From Psychrobacter luti (GTDB lineage Bacteria; Pseudomonadota; Gammaproteobacteria; Pseudomonadales; Moraxellaceae): DNA of 64,000 bases. Below, in pieces: positions 9,869-20,185 of the stretch. The translations under genes and the position numbers were made by a program. The notes under the pieces were generated by a model. That model did not search any database. It was not told the origin of the DNA and worked only from the letters and a program-made list of their open reading frames with translations. Location of the stretch: NCBI RefSeq assembly GCF_014192115.1, contig NZ_JACHXL010000001.1, positions 124,001-188,000 of the forward strand, written 5' to 3'. How positions within the stretch are numbered: position 1 is the stretch's first letter; the number at the start of each line of letters is the position of its first letter.

Positions 9869-11116
9869 ATGACCGTTACTCATACTTCTAAAACTTTTGA
9901 ACCTATTATTACTTCTTTGCTCGATAACGACTTATATAAATTTACCATGTTGCAAGCCATGCTGCATCAGTTTCCGCAGACCCATGGTGTTTATCGTTTC
10001 CGCTGCCGCAATAATCAAGATACGGTTTATCCTTTGGCGGATATCAAAGAAGATTTAGAGCAACAGCTAGACAGCTTATGTGAATTGCGATTTTTAGAAG
10101 ATGAGCTGGAGTATTTACGTAAGTTGCGCTTTATGCGCTCAGATTTCGTGGATTATTTGGAATTATTTAAGCTAAAACGTCGTTTCATCACGGTCAGTAT
10201 CGATGACAAAAATCGTTTATGTATCGATATTGAAGGGCCGATGATTCAGGCGATGTTCTTTGAGGTGTTTGTATTAGCGATAGTCAATGAGCTGTATTTT
10301 AGTGCGTTATCAAATGCCAGCGTCATTGAAGAAGGGCAGCGTAGGCTTGATGAAAAAGTGGCTTTGTTGCATCGCTATGCAGAAGAGCAAGCAAACTATA
10401 GCCGTAATAAACAAACACCGCCATTTATCGTCGCTGACTTTGGGACTCGTAGACGTTTTAGTAAAGTATGGCAAGCGCATGTGGTTGAGACTTTACATAA
10501 AGCAGAGCCAAAAATCGTCAGCGGAACCTCCAACGTTTATTTAGCAAAAGAACTCGGCATGACGCCTATCGGTACGATGGCACATGAGTTTATGCAGGCA
10601 TTTCAGGCATTGGATGTGCGTTTGCGTGATTCACAAAAAGCCGCGCTTGAAGCGTGGGTGCATGAATATCGCGGCGATTTGGGTATTGCGCTGACCGATG
10701 TCGTTGGCATGGATGCGTTTTTACGCGACTTTGATTTGTATTTTGCCAAGCTATTTGATGGTCTGCGTCATGATAGTGGCGACCCGTATATCTGGGGTGA
10801 CAAGGCCATTGCTCATTATAAGAAATTAAAGATAGACCCAAGAACCAAGATTTTAACCTTTAGTGATGGCTTGGATTTAAATAAGGCTTGGGATTTACAT
10901 CAATACTTCAAAGGTCAAATAAGAACCAGCTTTGGCATTGGCACCAATTTAACCAATGATATGGGCATCACCCCGATAAATATCGTCTTGAAATTGGTTG
11001 AGTGTAATGGGCAGCCAGTTGCTAAGCTGTCGGACAGTCCAGGCAAGACCATGATCAATAACGATACGTATCTTGCCTATTTGCGCCAAGTATTTGAAGT
11101 CGATGAGCCTGAATAG
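9869..11116 (+). CDS. pncB: Nicotinate phosphoribosyltransferase
   Basis: Converts nicotinate and PRPP to nicotinate mononucleotide in the Preiss-Handler route of NAD salvage, with ATP hydrolysis. Evidence: the N-terminal [16 protein letters not shown], the ATP-phosphorylated histidine region GTMAHEFMQ, the substrate loop LRHDSGDPY and the phosphate-binding end [10 protein letters not shown]. The 415 residues are close to the E. coli enzyme (400). The ATG has AAGGCTGTAAC before it. It is convergent with xseB, with only 12 nt between the stop codons and no obvious shared terminator. Confidence 0.95.
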   Translation: MTVTHTSKTFEPIITSLLDNDLYKFTMLQAMLHQFPQTHGVYRFRCRNNQDTVYPLADIKEDLEQQLDSLCELRFLEDELEYLRKLRFMRSDFVDYLELFKLKRRFITVSIDDKNRLCIDIEGPMIQAMFFEVFVLAIVNELYFSALSNASVIEEGQRRLDEKVALLHRYAEEQANYSRNKQTPPFIVADFGTRRRFSKVWQAHVVETLHKAEPKIVSGTSNVYLAKELGMTPIGTMAHEFMQAFQALDVRLRDSQKAALEAWVHEYRGDLGIALTDVVGMDAFLRDFDLYFAKLFDGLRHDSGDPYIWGDKAIAHYKKLKIDPRTKILTFSDGLDLNKAWDLHQYFKGQIRTSFGIGTNLTNDMGITPINIVLKLVECNGQPVAKLSDSPGKTMINNDTYLAYLRQVFEVDEPE

Positions 11117-11128
11117 AATTGACTTAAC

Positions 11129-11374
11129 TTAAATGTCGCTATTCTCTGTGGTATCTTCTTCAGCGAAGGCGGCATCTAGAGCTTGTTGCACGGCATTGAT
11201 ACGGGTTTCGCAAACGCGATAAGCAGCAATCGATTCTTCAACAGTGGTCATCAGATTATCGATATCTGGCTCGTCTTGCTGCTGTAGTTCAGCGGCATTG
11301 GTTTTTAAAATATCATAAGCCGCCTTGAAAGTTTTTGGGGCGGCTTTTTTGCGTTTGCGAGTAGGGGTTGTCAT
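11129..11374 (-). CDS. xseB: Exodeoxyribonuclease VII small subunit
   Basis: Small helical subunit that binds in several copies to XseA. The 81 residues contain the family pattern: a basic N-terminal tail, FKAAYDILKTNAAELQQ, then the second helix EESIAAYRVCETRINAVQQ. The acidic C-terminus is typical. It sits 67 nt downstream of xseA on the same strand, so subunit balance is likely kept by co-transcription. Confidence 0.88.
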   Translation of the reverse strand: MTTPTRKRKKAAPKTFKAAYDILKTNAAELQQQDEPDIDNLMTTVEESIAAYRVCETRINAVQQALDAAFAEEDTTENSDI

Positions 11375-11441
11375 AAGGTTTCCTAATTTTAAAATAAAAG
11401 AAAGTATTCAATTAAGTTGGATTAACGGTAGGCTTTATTAC

Positions 11442-12956
11442 TTATTTGTTCATATCAACATCAATAATCTGTGCTTTTGCCTTACCATCTTTTAAGACGA
11501 TATGTACCGTTTGCTCAGCATAAAGCTGCGTACTGCTGGTTAGTATTTTTATATCTTTTGCATCAGTCAGCATGGTATAACCTTGCTTAAGCACGCGAGA
11601 AGGACGATGCAAGAGTACAATATCCCTCAGATGTTCGCTATCACGTCGTGCTTGTAGCAACTGCTGCTGGACACTTTGCATAATTGTCTTTTGGTTTTTT
11701 TGACTGTGTGTCGATGCGCTTGCTAACTGCTGATAAGCAGAGGCTTGAGTTTGTGTGCGCAAATCGCTGGTTAGTCTTGCTGCTTGCTTCACCTGACGCT
11801 GAGCACTTTGCTGAATACTACGCCAGGCGTAATCACTGTCTTTTTGTAGAGCGGTCAATTGACCAATCGTTTGTGATTGTATTTGGCTCAACTGTCGTGT
11901 CGTCTGTTGCTCAGCGGTGTTTAATTGACGCTGCGCTGCCTGTTTGATTTGCGCTTGGTATTGCAGCGTTTGCGTGACGAGCTGTGCTAAATGCGCCATG
12001 ATAGCTGCAATCACTTTTGACGGCGTATCGAAGCTGGTATGCGCCACCTCATCTAAGATAACTTTGTCACGCTCATGCCCAATGCCAACCCACACAGGGA
12101 TAGGCTGCTCGGCAACGAGAGCGGCAAGCTCATAATCATTGAGATATGCCAAATCGCCGACGGCACCGCCGCCACGAATAATGACTAACAAATCTGGCAG
12201 GCGCTGATAAGTGTCAGAAAACTGCTGCTGGGCACTAACAATAGCTTGACGGATTTCGCTTGGCGCATGATTACCCTGAAAGGTGGCGTGATAATAATGA
12301 AAATGACACGCACCTGTGCGAGCTAAGCGGTCGGCATCAGCCTGAAAGTCACCCAATCCGGCGGCTTTTTCAGGGGCAATGACCAGCACATGCTCTATAT
12401 CAAATGGGGTAGGCAGTTGCTGATTCAGGTTTAATAAGCCTTCGCCCGTCAAGCGGTCAACCATCTCCGCATATTGCCGCGCCAAGTCACCTAAGGTGTA
12501 GCTTGGGTCAATATTTTCAATGGTAAGCGAAAAGCCATATTGCGCATGGAAGCCTGCCGATACTTTGAGCAATACGGTTAAATCACGGTCAAGTGGCATG
12601 CCCGTTGCGCGCTCAAATTTTGCCAAGACGCGCGCAGCTTTAAAGCGCCAAAGGTTACCACGGCAGCTAGCAATGACTTTGCCATCATCATCTTTTTCCG
12701 CCAGCTCAAAGTAATAATGTCCACCTTTGCTTGATAAATTCCGAATCTCAGCTTTGACCCATACGCGGTGATTAAAGGTTTGCTTGATGACCATATCAAC
12801 CGCGGATAGGTAGTCGCTCAGTCTCAAAACAGTATCTTCTAAACTGACTTCGAGACTGTTTTCTTGCTCAGCCAGTTCAGCCTCTAAGGTCGCTAAATCT
12901 TTGGCAGGTGCTAAAACCTTAGCTTGTTTCGTATGTGACAGGTTGGGTTTGCGCAT
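11442..12956 (-). CDS. xseA: Exodeoxyribonuclease VII large subunit
   Basis: Catalytic subunit of the single-strand nuclease that degrades DNA to short oligonucleotides. The N-terminal OB-fold lies around residues 40-145 (VWVKAEIRNLSSKGGHYYF). The catalytic core carries ADRLARTGACHFHYY, IIRGGGAVGDL and the conserved GIGHERDKVILDEVAH. A long Gln-rich coiled-coil (about 330-455) is the site where small subunits bind. The end VLKQGYTML is the usual family terminus. The length of 504 residues includes an N-terminal tail of about 35. Confidence 0.95.
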   Translation of the reverse strand: MRKPNLSHTKQAKVLAPAKDLATLEAELAEQENSLEVSLEDTVLRLSDYLSAVDMVIKQTFNHRVWVKAEIRNLSSKGGHYYFELAEKDDDGKVIASCRGNLWRFKAARVLAKFERATGMPLDRDLTVLLKVSAGFHAQYGFSLTIENIDPSYTLGDLARQYAEMVDRLTGEGLLNLNQQLPTPFDIEHVLVIAPEKAAGLGDFQADADRLARTGACHFHYYHATFQGNHAPSEIRQAIVSAQQQFSDTYQRLPDLLVIIRGGGAVGDLAYLNDYELAALVAEQPIPVWVGIGHERDKVILDEVAHTSFDTPSKVIAAIMAHLAQLVTQTLQYQAQIKQAAQRQLNTAEQQTTRQLSQIQSQTIGQLTALQKDSDYAWRSIQQSAQRQVKQAARLTSDLRTQTQASAYQQLASASTHSQKNQKTIMQSVQQQLLQARRDSEHLRDIVLLHRPSRVLKQGYTMLTDAKDIKILTSSTQLYAEQTVHIVLKDGKAKAQIIDVDMNK

Positions 12957-13191
12957 AATAATAGACCAAAGGTGAAGAGATTGAGAAACTGACTGCTTAT
13001 AACTGTTTGTTTGTGGCTATTTATAGTCTGGTTGTTGATAAATTGATTAGAATGTTTGCAACATTAGGTAGGGTAGTTTACCCCAAAATTGTCGCTACAA
13101 AAAGCAAAGCCAACAAGCAGCGATTAATATACTATCTATCTCGCAGACTTATTGGCTAATTAGCTAAAAACTTTGTTAAATAATAAATGTC

Positions 13192-13560
13192 TTATTGGCA
13201 ACGGAAATTAATCATATACTCATAATCATCTTTACGTGATAAGTCTGGTGAGCCCGTACCAAATATCGAACCAATGACCGCACCCGCTTGCCCAATCATA
13301 CGGCCAGTTTGTTCGTTTAGAATACCATTATATTTGACTTTGTCATCAACGATAATAACCTGCTTGTTTCGGCAAGTTTTTTGCGCGCTATCTATCGCAT
13401 TTTGTTGGGCTTTTACTTTGGTATCGGCAATGCCAGTGGTCTCATAAATAGAATTGGCACGTTGGATAACCGGCGAAGAAGGCGTGCTTTGGCAAGCGCT
13501 TAACGCTAATGCCGCTGCTAACGTGGCTGTTAACGTAAAGGTTTTATTAAAAGTATTCAT
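13192..13560 (-). CDS. Small putative lipoprotein, function unknown
   Basis: The ATG at 13560 is chosen over an upstream in-frame start because AGGAAACAGCT precedes it and a normal lipoprotein signal follows: a basic start, a hydrophobic helix and the lipobox LSAC (Cys near residue 23). The mature part, about 100 residues, contains VKAQQNAIDSAQKTC, a glycine-rich VIGSIFGTGSP and ends in a cysteine (NFRCQ). Two downstream cysteines could form a disulfide. I do not recognise a family. An outer-membrane or periplasmic location is likely from the lipobox. Confidence 0.75.
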   Translation of the reverse strand: MNTFNKTFTLTATLAAALALSACQSTPSSPVIQRANSIYETTGIADTKVKAQQNAIDSAQKTCRNKQVIIVDDKVKYNGILNEQTGRMIGQAGAVIGSIFGTGSPDLSRKDDYEYMINFRCQ

Positions 13561-14046
13561 AGCTGTTTCCTTATTTCTATAAATTGAACCTAAAAGATAA
13601 ATATCAAATATAGATAGAGTTATACAAATCAAACTAAGTACATATTGGGCCGGTATGACGTCGACTACTATGTCATTTATCGATTAAGGCTTAAAAAAAT
13701 ACCATTTAACAATATGTGACTTAACAAACAGTATGAATCTAACTCATTCGTGTATTGAGTGTCTAGACGGTTATTGTGTGCGGTATTGCGCTTATATTAC
13801 ATATTAAGATTGGGATAAACTTAAGCTAGTATAAGAAAGTGATATAGAAAGTCAGGGAGTAGTAATATATTCAAGACTCAAACGGCACGAATGCTCGCTA
13901 TGATATTAATGATTATTTTTTGACCACTTTATCTCTCGCATTTAGCAGAAAATGTCACAGACGTCAGCCATACACAGCAAATCACTTGAAATATAAACCA
14001 TATCTAGGATAATTGGACTATTCATTCTTAATTAGTAAGTAATTCT
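13561..14046. other. Intergenic region
   Basis: A divergent gap between the small lipoprotein and the hydrolase gene. AT-rich, with no open frame, terminator or clear operator that I can support. Confidence 0.4.
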
Positions 14047-14703
14047 ATGCAACTGATTCCTGCTCCTGCTGGCGTGCTCGAAGTCAACGCCCTTTGGCAA
14101 CAAGACAATCCTCACGATCCAAATACCGATACGGTGGCGCTACTTTGCCATCCTAATCCGTTATTCGATGGTACGATGAATAATAAAGTGGTCACGACGA
14201 TGTATCGGTTTGCTCGTGATAATGGTATGCATGTGGTACGTTTTAACTTTCGCGGTGTCGGGCAGTCGACTGGCGAGCACGATTATGCGGAAGGGGAAGT
14301 AGTGGACGCAATGACCGTGCTACAATGGATTGCAGAACAAACCAATGCACGAAAATTGTGGTTAGGTGGTTTTTCTTTTGGCGGCTACGTGACTGCACGC
14401 GTTGCTGAGCAAGTCATGGTATCGCCGCATATTTGGGGACTGAGTGATTTTGAGCTAGCAAAAGTTGCCCTTATCGCGCCATCTGTTGAAAAAAATGACA
14501 CCGGTGATTTGAGCTTACCCACTGATAAAACCTTTGAGATTTATGGTAATGCGGATGAGGTGATTGATCCTGCTATTATGCAGGATTTTGCTGAGCGCTT
14601 AGGGCTGGCTGTAAGTGTCATTGATGGCGCTGGGCACTTTTTCCATGGGCGTTTATCTGAGCTTAAAGGCTTGTTAGAAGAACATAGCTTTGGTGATAAA
14701 TAG
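14047..14703 (+). CDS. Alpha/beta hydrolase, unknown substrate
   Basis: A 218-residue alpha/beta-hydrolase fold protein. The nucleophile elbow is GGFSFGGY near residue 116. The acid (near YGNADEVIDP) and the histidine (GAGHFFHGR) follow in normal order. The early segment LLCHPNPLFDGTMNNKV and the FRGVGQSTGEHDYAEGE motif mark a family common in proteobacteria, often annotated as a predicted esterase or dienelactone-hydrolase-like protein. No signal peptide, so cytoplasmic. It precedes zapE on the same strand with a gap of 111 nt. The substrate is unknown. Confidence 0.85.
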   Translation: MQLIPAPAGVLEVNALWQQDNPHDPNTDTVALLCHPNPLFDGTMNNKVVTTMYRFARDNGMHVVRFNFRGVGQSTGEHDYAEGEVVDAMTVLQWIAEQTNARKLWLGGFSFGGYVTARVAEQVMVSPHIWGLSDFELAKVALIAPSVEKNDTGDLSLPTDKTFEIYGNADEVIDPAIMQDFAERLGLAVSVIDGAGHFFHGRLSELKGLLEEHSFGDK

Positions 14704-14814
14704 TTAATTGTCTAGATATTACCACTCGATGTTGTGTAGCCAATTAGCGATAGAATTTCTGCTTTAATATGGTTAAGAAAATAACATCAACCATTTTTAT
14801 ATTTATTTTGTCTA

Positions 14815-15936
14815 ATGATGAGTCGTATTATGAGTTTATCTCCCTTGCAACGTTATGAGCAGGCCATTAGCACTGATGAGTTTACTCGAGATGAGCAACA
14901 ATATCAGGCGATGAGCTATTTAGATGAGCTTTATCATCAGCTCAATAGTAGCGTCGAACAAAAAAAAGGTTTTTTTAGCTTTCTAAAGGCAAAACCTGTC
15001 GCGCCCAAAGGCTTGTATATGTGGGGCGGGGTAGGTCGTGGTAAAACATGGATGATGGATATGTTTTACGACTCTTTGACCATTGAGCGTAAGATCCGCC
15101 AGCATTTTCATCACTTTATGCAGCGTGTTCATAAAGAGCTGAATAATTTGCAAGGTCAGAGCGATCCGTTAGAAAAAGTTGCGGATATTATCTATGCAGA
15201 AGCGGTGATTATCTGCTTTGATGAGTTTTTTGTCTCCAACGTCTCGGATGCCATGATTTTAGGTGATTTGTTTACCATGCTGTTTAATCGCGGTGTAACT
15301 TTGGTCGCGACATCAAACATTGAGCCGTCAGGACTTTATAAAGATGGTCTGCACCGTGACCGCTTTATGCCGGCTATCGCTGAAGTTGAGCGTCATACCA
15401 CGGTGATGAATATTGACTCTGGTATTGATTATCGCCTACGTGTCTTGCAGCAAGCAGAGCTATATGAGTCGCCAATGACCAAAGCCAATCACCATTGGCT
15501 TGCTAACCGTTTCGCCAGCTTATCTAACAATCAAAAAATCAGTAACGAACCCATTGTTATTAATGGTCGCGAGATTAGAATTAATGCACGTACCGAAGAT
15601 ATTCTATTTTGCGACTTTCGTCATTTATGTATGGAACCCCGTTCGGCGGCTGATTTTATCGAAATTGCTAAGCAGTTTAGCACCGTCTTAATCAACGCCG
15701 TACCTGCTCTTGATGATGATTTGCGTGATCCGACCCGCCGTTTTATTTATCTGGTTGATGAGTTTTATGATCGCCGCGTCAAACTATTGGTACGAGCAGA
15801 ACAATCTATTCTTGAGCTGTATCAAGGACAAAAGTTAGCGTTTGAGATTGAGCGTACGCGTTCACGCTTACTTGAGATGCAGTCAGAAGATTACTTAAAA
15901 ATGGAGCATCGAGTCGAAGATACGGATGCAGCATAA
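14815..15936 (+). CDS. zapE: Cell division ATPase ZapE (AFG1-like)
   Basis: AAA+-related P-loop ATPase. In E. coli ZapE binds FtsZ and helps constriction under stress. Walker A is GGVGRGKTWMMD near residues 71-82, Walker B is VIICFDEFFVSNVSDA, and sensor-like ATSNIEPSGLYKDGL follows. The distal LVDEFYDRRVKLLV is the family end signature. At 373 residues it matches the bacterial family. The start could be the first ATG or a downstream ATG two or five codons later. I kept the first. It lies 19 nt before the nitroreductase gene, so the two are probably co-transcribed. Confidence 0.92.
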   Translation: MMSRIMSLSPLQRYEQAISTDEFTRDEQQYQAMSYLDELYHQLNSSVEQKKGFFSFLKAKPVAPKGLYMWGGVGRGKTWMMDMFYDSLTIERKIRQHFHHFMQRVHKELNNLQGQSDPLEKVADIIYAEAVIICFDEFFVSNVSDAMILGDLFTMLFNRGVTLVATSNIEPSGLYKDGLHRDRFMPAIAEVERHTTVMNIDSGIDYRLRVLQQAELYESPMTKANHHWLANRFASLSNNQKISNEPIVINGREIRINARTEDILFCDFRHLCMEPRSAADFIEIAKQFSTVLINAVPALDDDLRDPTRRFIYLVDEFYDRRVKLLVRAEQSILELYQGQKLAFEIERTRSRLLEMQSEDYLKMEHRVEDTDAA

Positions 15937-15955
15937 TAAAAAATAAGGACAAGTC

Positions 15956-16645
15956 ATGAGTAATTCAGCAGATAGTTTAGAAGAGAATAACGATAATAGC
16001 GATGAGCCATTCTATAAAAGCGCGCCGCAAAACAATACCGAAAGCCCCATAGTAACAAATGCACAAGTGACCGATGAGCAGCTGATTAATTGGATTAAGT
16101 CGAGACGCAGTATTGGCAATCTGAGTATTCCAGCGCCGACAGAAAGTCAGATTAAAGCGGCTATTGATTGTGCGGTTACTGCGCCTGATCACAAAAAACT
16201 GCAACCGTGGCGCTTTATTGTGACCCAAGGAAATGCGCGTCATGACTTGGGTCGTGCCTTTTTAGCGGCCGCAGAAGCACAAGCGGCTAAAGAGGGTGAA
16301 GCGCTGTCTGAGAAAACTCGCCAAAAAACCTATAATATGCCGTTACGTGCGCCGGTGATTATTACGGTCGTCACCCAGATGCAAGTGCATAAAAAAGTGC
16401 CACCTTTTGAGCAAATGCTAAGCACTGGCGCTGCAGTCCAAAACCTTATTTTGGCGCTAAAAGCACAAGGGTTTAGTACCGTTTGGCGTACCGGCTTGCT
16501 ATGCAATGAGCCCGCCGTTAAAGAATACTTTGGCGTTGGGACAGATGATTATGTCACGGCTTTTGTTTATACTGGCAGCAGTCCTTGTGATATGCCCACG
16601 CGCAAGCCCATTGATATTGAGCCATTGCTACGCTTCGAGTCGTAA
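15956..16645 (+). CDS. Nitroreductase family protein (YdjA-like)
   Basis: FMN-dependent oxidoreductase fold. SRRSIGNLSIPAPTESQI resembles the flavin-phosphate-binding start of the family, PDHKKLQPWRFIV matches the YdjA-type, and GAAVQNLILALKAQGFSTVWRTG is the flavin-contacting helix region. The length without the N-terminal tail is about 185 residues, as in YdjA. The first 40 residues are acidic, Asn/Asp-rich and probably disordered. The physiological substrate is not known for this branch. AAGGACAAGTC precedes the ATG, 19 nt after zapE. Confidence 0.88.
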   Translation: MSNSADSLEENNDNSDEPFYKSAPQNNTESPIVTNAQVTDEQLINWIKSRRSIGNLSIPAPTESQIKAAIDCAVTAPDHKKLQPWRFIVTQGNARHDLGRAFLAAAEAQAAKEGEALSEKTRQKTYNMPLRAPVIITVVTQMQVHKKVPPFEQMLSTGAAVQNLILALKAQGFSTVWRTGLLCNEPAVKEYFGVGTDDYVTAFVYTGSSPCDMPTRKPIDIEPLLRFES

Positions 16646-16857
16646 AGGCAATACAGTAGTATGGTTACAGAGATATTATGGCAGGGCAATCTTGGCGGTA
16701 AACTGATTCATTAAAGAAAATGATGAGTCAGTTAATCAGGGTGTTCGATTAAAATAGCGGTTTTATATCAATAATTGTTGAAACATGCCGTTAGTCTCCC
16801 TGTATACTCAGCATCAAATCTACTCATAATTCAGTCAGTCAACACGGATAAAAGAAT

Positions 16858-18150
16858 ATGACCAGCGCTAATGATAAAAATATAGAGGCAAATATAGATG
16901 ACAATCAAACAGAAAGTAAAGCCGCGGAAAAACAAAACAGTCTGTTGTCAGGTATCATTGAGCGTGCCACTAAATCTGGGCTTGGACGTAAGAAGTTAAA
17001 TCCTAGCGCGGTGGAATCTGCCGTGGCAAAAAATATGGCAGAAATTCATAATAATCCTACTAAGTTGCGTTTGGTGTTTTTAGGTGGCGGTAGTTTTGGT
17101 ACCGCGATGGCAAACCTGGCTGCCCGTAATGGATGTGATACCACGCTGTGGGTACGCAATAAGCGTACAGTTAAAGCAATGGCAAAGACGCAGACCAATA
17201 AAAAATACCTACCTGGTTATAAGCTTGATGATCGCCTTAAATACAGTCACGACTTACAAGCTGCGGTTAAAGATACCGATATTATTTTTATTGCGGTTCC
17301 AGGCCTTGCGTTTCGCGAAACCCTTAAAAATATCGCGCCCTTTATTAGCGGACAGTCTATCGTTTCTTTGACTAAAGGTATGGAGAAAGATACCTTTGCT
17401 TTAATGAGTGATATCATTAAAGATGAGCTGCCAGAAGTGAACTTTGGCGTAATGTCAGGACCAAATCTAGCAATTGAAATCATGAAAAACATGCCGTCTG
17501 CTACGGTGATTGCTAGTGACTCTGAGGCATTACGCCATGCGGTACAAGCGGCCCTACACAGTGCGTTCTTTAGAGTGTTTGCCAGTGATGATGTTCGCGG
17601 TGTCGAGCTTGGCGGCGCGCTAAAAAACATTTATGCCATTGCAATGGGAATGGCGGCAGCTTATGAAGTCGGTGAAAATACCAAAGCCATGATACTGACC
17701 CGTGGCTTAGCAGAAATGAGCCGTTTTGGGGTTCATTCTGGTGCCAATCCATTGACCTTTTTAGGTCTGTCTGGCGTGGGTGACTTATATGCCACCTGTA
17801 GCTCAGAGCTGAGTCGTAACTATCGTATTGGTAATATGCTCGGTCGCGGTATGACAATTGATGCCGCCGTCAAAAAACTGGGTCAAACCGCGGAGGGCGT
17901 CAATACCATTCAGCAGGTTCATGAAAAAGCCACCAAAGAAGGCATCTATATGCCCATTACTCACGCCTTACATGCGGTCATTTATGAAGACAAGGCGGCA
18001 CTTGGCGTTGCTTTACATCTCATGGAAGCGGGCTTCCGTAGTGATGTTGAATTTGTCATGGAGCATGACCATAGCAATGCTTCACTAACGGCGCAAATGC
18101 AAACGGCAAGCAAAGCTAAGCATAAAAAAGATGATGACGATAATCAGTAA
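16858..18150 (+). CDS. gpsA: Glycerol-3-phosphate dehydrogenase [NAD(P)+]
   Basis: Reduces dihydroxyacetone phosphate to sn-glycerol 3-phosphate for phospholipid synthesis in the cytoplasm. The dinucleotide-binding motif is FLGGGSFGTAMANLAARNG, followed by SLTKGME, MSGPNLAIEI, the catalytic-lysine region ELGGALKNIYAIAMG and GLSGVGDLYATCSS. The core matches GpsA, but the protein has 430 residues against about 340. The extra length is an N-terminal tail of about 65 residues with a polar, charged composition and a lysine-rich C-terminal tail. sixA follows after 110 nt, a pairing I believe is common in Moraxellaceae. Confidence 0.95.
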   Translation: MTSANDKNIEANIDDNQTESKAAEKQNSLLSGIIERATKSGLGRKKLNPSAVESAVAKNMAEIHNNPTKLRLVFLGGGSFGTAMANLAARNGCDTTLWVRNKRTVKAMAKTQTNKKYLPGYKLDDRLKYSHDLQAAVKDTDIIFIAVPGLAFRETLKNIAPFISGQSIVSLTKGMEKDTFALMSDIIKDELPEVNFGVMSGPNLAIEIMKNMPSATVIASDSEALRHAVQAALHSAFFRVFASDDVRGVELGGALKNIYAIAMGMAAAYEVGENTKAMILTRGLAEMSRFGVHSGANPLTFLGLSGVGDLYATCSSELSRNYRIGNMLGRGMTIDAAVKKLGQTAEGVNTIQQVHEKATKEGIYMPITHALHAVIYEDKAALGVALHLMEAGFRSDVEFVMEHDHSNASLTAQMQTASKAKHKKDDDDNQ

Positions 18151-18260
18151 TAGGGCGTTAGGCAGAAGATAGCTGTTCTAGTATTAAAATAGTTTCATCG
18201 TCACAAGCTTATTATTATCAGAGTAGTCAGATAAAAGTAACAAACAAGGTAGTTAAGATT

Positions 18261-18719
18261 ATGAAAATTATCTTAGTACGTCATGGTCAAGCAGAAGATG
18301 AAACACGCCCAGACAGTGCGCGTCAGTTGACTGACTTTGGTCAGCAGCAAGCTGTGCAAACGGCAGAGTATATTACCACTCATTATCAACCTGATTGTTT
18401 TGTCGTGAGTCCTTATAAGAGAGCGCAGCAGACGCTGGCAGCATTACAGTTACGTGCGCCTAACGTGCCATCACAAATAAAAGAGAATATTACACCTTCT
18501 GACGATGCCCGTCAGGCGCTCATCGATATTGGCAATATTGAAGCAGAGTGTTTGGTGGTCGTCTGTCATATGTCTATTGTCGCTCACATCGCTGGCTTGT
18601 TAACGGGTGATTACCCTGAATCATTTTCTCTTGCAGAAGCGCGTGCGTTTAAAATGGATTTTGTGATGACGGGTATGGCAACCGAGATTGATCGCTTTGT
18701 CCCAGCTCAACCTTATTAG
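18261..18719 (+). CDS. sixA: Phosphohistidine phosphatase SixA
   Basis: Histidine phosphatase superfamily, short form. The catalytic LVRHGQAED at residues 5-13 carries the phosphate-accepting histidine. The second arginine/histidine set is in VSPYKRAQQTL and VVVCHMSIVAHIAG. The 152 residues match SixA. In E. coli it removes phosphate from phosphohistidine proteins (ArcB, NPr). The target here is inferred only. Confidence 0.9.
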   Translation: MKIILVRHGQAEDETRPDSARQLTDFGQQQAVQTAEYITTHYQPDCFVVSPYKRAQQTLAALQLRAPNVPSQIKENITPSDDARQALIDIGNIEAECLVVVCHMSIVAHIAGLLTGDYPESFSLAEARAFKMDFVMTGMATEIDRFVPAQPY

Positions 18720-18866
18720 TAACAATAATCTAAACGCTCAGAAAACTTTCTAAATTTTTTCTAGACCGCAGTTTTAGCGAATAACCATTTTAATAGACAG
18801 TAGCTTTAAATGGCAGCTTCAATAAGCAATGACTTTAAACAGCAGCTTTGATAATTAAGGACACAT

Positions 18867-20183
18867 TTGGTGTTACATGTTTGGTTAAGAGCGCAGCACA
18901 GTCCTTTAGCGGTCTGGCATGAAGACATAAAGCAATGGCAATTGATTGACGGCTGGCAACAGCTGCATGACATTTATGGTAGTTATAAAACCAATAGCCA
19001 AAAATCTGTTTGTCTGTATTTTCCCTCAAGCCATGTCTTACAAGTAGACTCTGAGCTGAATACTGCCCAGCTCAAACAATTGGGCATGAGCGGCAAGCAG
19101 TATTTATTTGAAGAAACTTCTCTGACACCAGTTGAACAGTTAGCCATTCGCCAAATGACTGAGAATAGCAGTCATCATCTTTATGCTTTGGCTCAAAGCG
19201 ATATCGAATCCTGGCAACAAAGCGCTAAGCTTGTTGGCATGAACATCGTAACGTTACTGCCTGATTTTCTATTATTGCCAATACCAGAAGAGGGTGCAGG
19301 GCAGCAAATCATATTGTACCAAGACCAACAAACCATGCTGCTGCGCCAGTCCTTACATCAAGGAATGGCAGTAAGTTACTTGCCTTTAATCTTTGAGCGT
19401 TTTCCGCATCTGAGCGAAGTGCTGCTATTGCCAGCTATCGACGATATTTTTAATGATTCGAATGACGCTTCTAGTAATGGTCTGGCTGAAGATTTTACTA
19501 ATGAGCCAGTACTTGGCGATCGTATTGATTTAACAAAATCTACAACGACAGCCAGTGCCTCTACTCAAACAGCGGCAATGATTGCGGAGCATCAATTACT
19601 ATTAACCACGCTTCCTATAGCTCCTAAACCGCTTGAAATTCCTGAACGTCATGCGCTGAACTTTTTTATTAAATCGACCGATTCACAACTATCACCGTAT
19701 CTGCGGGTGGCGATGATGGTCGCGCTGTCAGCATTGGTATTACAGATGGCGACCGATGGAGTGCAATGGTATCAGTATAAAGCTGCGACCGCGGCGACTA
19801 AAACTGAGATTGTCGCTCAGTATCAGGTTTGGTTTCCAAATGAGCCGCTTAGTACGCGCACAAAGCTACAAGTGCAATTGCAACCAAAACTGCGTAGTGA
19901 CAGCCAAGCGCCTGACTCTCACATAGCGGTATTGGCACGTATATCACCGTTGATTAAACAGTCGTCATTACGTGCGCAGGCTTTAGTCATGCAGCCAAGC
20001 GCGCTTAGCTTTACGTTGATTGCACCAGACCGCGGCAGTCTGGATCAATTTACCAATACGCTAGTTTCTCAAGGCTTAAACGCCAAATTAGAACAAGTGA
20101 ACGGCAATGAGCAAGGGCAGTTCAGTGGTCAAGTGACCGTTGATGTGGTAGAAAAAAATAGTAGCGTTAGCAATAAAGGGTAA
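18867..20183 (+). CDS. gspL: Type II secretion inner-membrane protein GspL
   Basis: Assembly-platform component of the general secretory pathway that recruits the GspE ATPase and GspM. The first 260 residues form the cytoplasmic actin-like domain, with VCLYFPSSHVLQVDSEL early and LLPDFLLLP. A single membrane helix lies near residues 278-296, followed by a periplasmic ferredoxin-like domain. No ATG fits: the start is TTG at 18867 or the adjacent GTG at 18870, both served by TTAAGG. gspM follows with a 2-nt gap. The other secretion genes are not in this window. Confidence 0.85.
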   Translation: MVLHVWLRAQHSPLAVWHEDIKQWQLIDGWQQLHDIYGSYKTNSQKSVCLYFPSSHVLQVDSELNTAQLKQLGMSGKQYLFEETSLTPVEQLAIRQMTENSSHHLYALAQSDIESWQQSAKLVGMNIVTLLPDFLLLPIPEEGAGQQIILYQDQQTMLLRQSLHQGMAVSYLPLIFERFPHLSEVLLLPAIDDIFNDSNDASSNGLAEDFTNEPVLGDRIDLTKSTTTASASTQTAAMIAEHQLLLTTLPIAPKPLEIPERHALNFFIKSTDSQLSPYLRVAMMVALSALVLQMATDGVQWYQYKAATAATKTEIVAQYQVWFPNEPLSTRTKLQVQLQPKLRSDSQAPDSHIAVLARISPLIKQSSLRAQALVMQPSALSFTLIAPDRGSLDQFTNTLVSQGLNAKLEQVNGNEQGQFSGQVTVDVVEKNSSVSNKG

Positions 20184-20185
20184 CC